Source: Apostichopus californicus (lineage: Eukaryota > Echinodermata > Holothuroidea > Aspidochirotida > Stichopodidae). Taken from it: a stretch of 35,936 nucleotides of DNA. The translations under genes were made by a program, and so were the position numbers. This document shows positions 35,063 through 35,936 of the stretch, piece after piece; position 1 is the stretch's first letter, and each line of letters begins with the position of its first letter. The DNA is taken from positions 1 to 35,936 of the forward strand of contig JAIPMN010001177.1 in the NCBI GenBank assembly GCA_020650975.1, in the 5' to 3' direction. The notes under the pieces were generated by a model. It saw only the letters and a program-made list of their open reading frames with translations, was not told the origin of the DNA and made no database searches.

Positions 35063-35936
35063 GTGCGTGATGCTTATGTATTCTGTTGATTTTACAGTAC
35101 TTCCTTAGCAACAAACAAACCTGCACACAAAGTTACTACATTTAACTATATATTTTACTTTATTCTTATTATATACCTGCATACAAGTTACTATATTTAA
35201 CTATATATTTTACTCTGCTCTTATATACCTGCATACAAGTAACTATATTTAACTATATATTTTACTGTTCTTATATACCTGCATACAAGTTACTATATTT
35301 CACTATATATTTTACTTTATTGTTATTAAATACCTGCATACAAGTTACTATACTTAACTATATATTTTACTTTATTCTTATTATATACCTGCATACCAGT
35401 TACTACATTTAACTATATATTTAACTTTGTTCTTATTATGTACCTGCATACAAGCTACTGAATTTAACTATATATTTTACTTTATTCTTATTAAATACCT
35501 GCATACAAGTTACTATATTTAATTATATATTTTACTTTATTCTTTTATATACCTGCATACAAGTTACTATACTTAACTATATATTTTACTTTATTCTTAT
35601 TATATACCTGCATACCAGTTACTACATTTAACTATATATTTAACTTTGTTCTTATTATGTACCTGCATACAAGCTACTGAATTTAACTATATATTTTACT
35701 TTATTCTTATTAAATACCTGCATACAAGTTACTACTGTATATTTAACTATATATTTTACTCTGTTCCTATAAACCTGCATACAAGTTACTATATTTAACT
35801 ATATATTTTACTTTATTCTTATTAAATACCTGCATACAAGTTACTATATTTAACTATATATTTTACTTTATTCTTATTAAATACCTGCATACAAGTTACT
35901 ATATTTAACTATATATTTTACTTTATTCTTATTAAA
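35063..35936 (+). repeat. I11 internal intron: minisatellite TR5, ~55-bp unit, ~15 copies, running off the window
   Basis: From about 35109 the unit is tacctgcatacaagttacta, tatttaactatatattttac, tttattcttattaaa. A block of about four units (near 35349-35465) recurs about 224 bases later (near 35573-35690) with the same variant letters, such as ataccagttactacattt. This shows a higher-order duplication. The array continues past the right edge. Confidence 0.96.

Overview
This window is a piece of an animal nuclear genome. From about 8.0 kb to the right edge it holds one very large multi-exon gene on the + strand. I find 33 coding exons (8030-35062) with GT..AG borders. They add up to 7464 coding bases (2488 codons) with no stop, entering and leaving the window in phase 1. 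The product is a chain of immunoglobulin (I) and fibronectin type III (F) domains of the giant sarcomeric twitchin/projectin/titin class. I see neither the true start codon, nor a protein kinase domain, nor a stop codon, so both ends lie outside the window.

Domain order is I1-I2-I3-I4, F1-F2-F3, I5, F4-F5, I6, F6-F7, I7, F8-F9-F10, I8, F11-F12, I9, F13-F14-F15, I10-I11 (I11 cut by an intron near the right edge). Most domains are a single exon. F1, F4, F10, F14, F15, I9, I10 and I11 are split. Every whole domain is a multiple of three bases and is bounded by phase 1 introns, so each is a frame-neutral cassette. In muscle, proteins of this class lie along the thick filament or link it to the Z-disc. 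The F-F-I core binds thick-filament proteins and a kinase domain usually lies near the C-terminus, so it is expected downstream of this window.

The first 8.0 kb carries no recognisable domain exon. It is AT-rich, with short local duplications, homopolymer runs and a G-rich tract, and could be a long 5' intron or upstream DNA. It holds two weak candidate exons: a 75-base, phase 1-1 candidate at 4552-4626 and a possible 12-base microexon at 2364-2375.

The introns are rich in repeats. There are five unrelated minisatellite arrays (50-bp units at 17723-18112, 35-bp at 19781-20200, 46-49-bp at 27023-27775, 91-bp at 30018-30722, 55-bp at 35109 to the window end) and a GAT/GGT microsatellite. There are three copies of a tRNA-derived SINE, all antisense to the gene, and a second SINE with a class II (Ser/Leu-like) tRNA head. 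Further tRNA-like sequences and a small non-LTR retrotransposon fragment are also present.

The organism is an invertebrate animal by gene type and intron style. A marine deuterostome such as an echinoderm is my guess, but nothing here proves it. I see no prokaryotic, viral or CRISPR-like system, and no clear undescribed biological system. The most thought-provoking features are the repeat arrays that carry splice-signal-like motifs and the mixed 3-2-2-3-2-3 spacing of FN3 domains.
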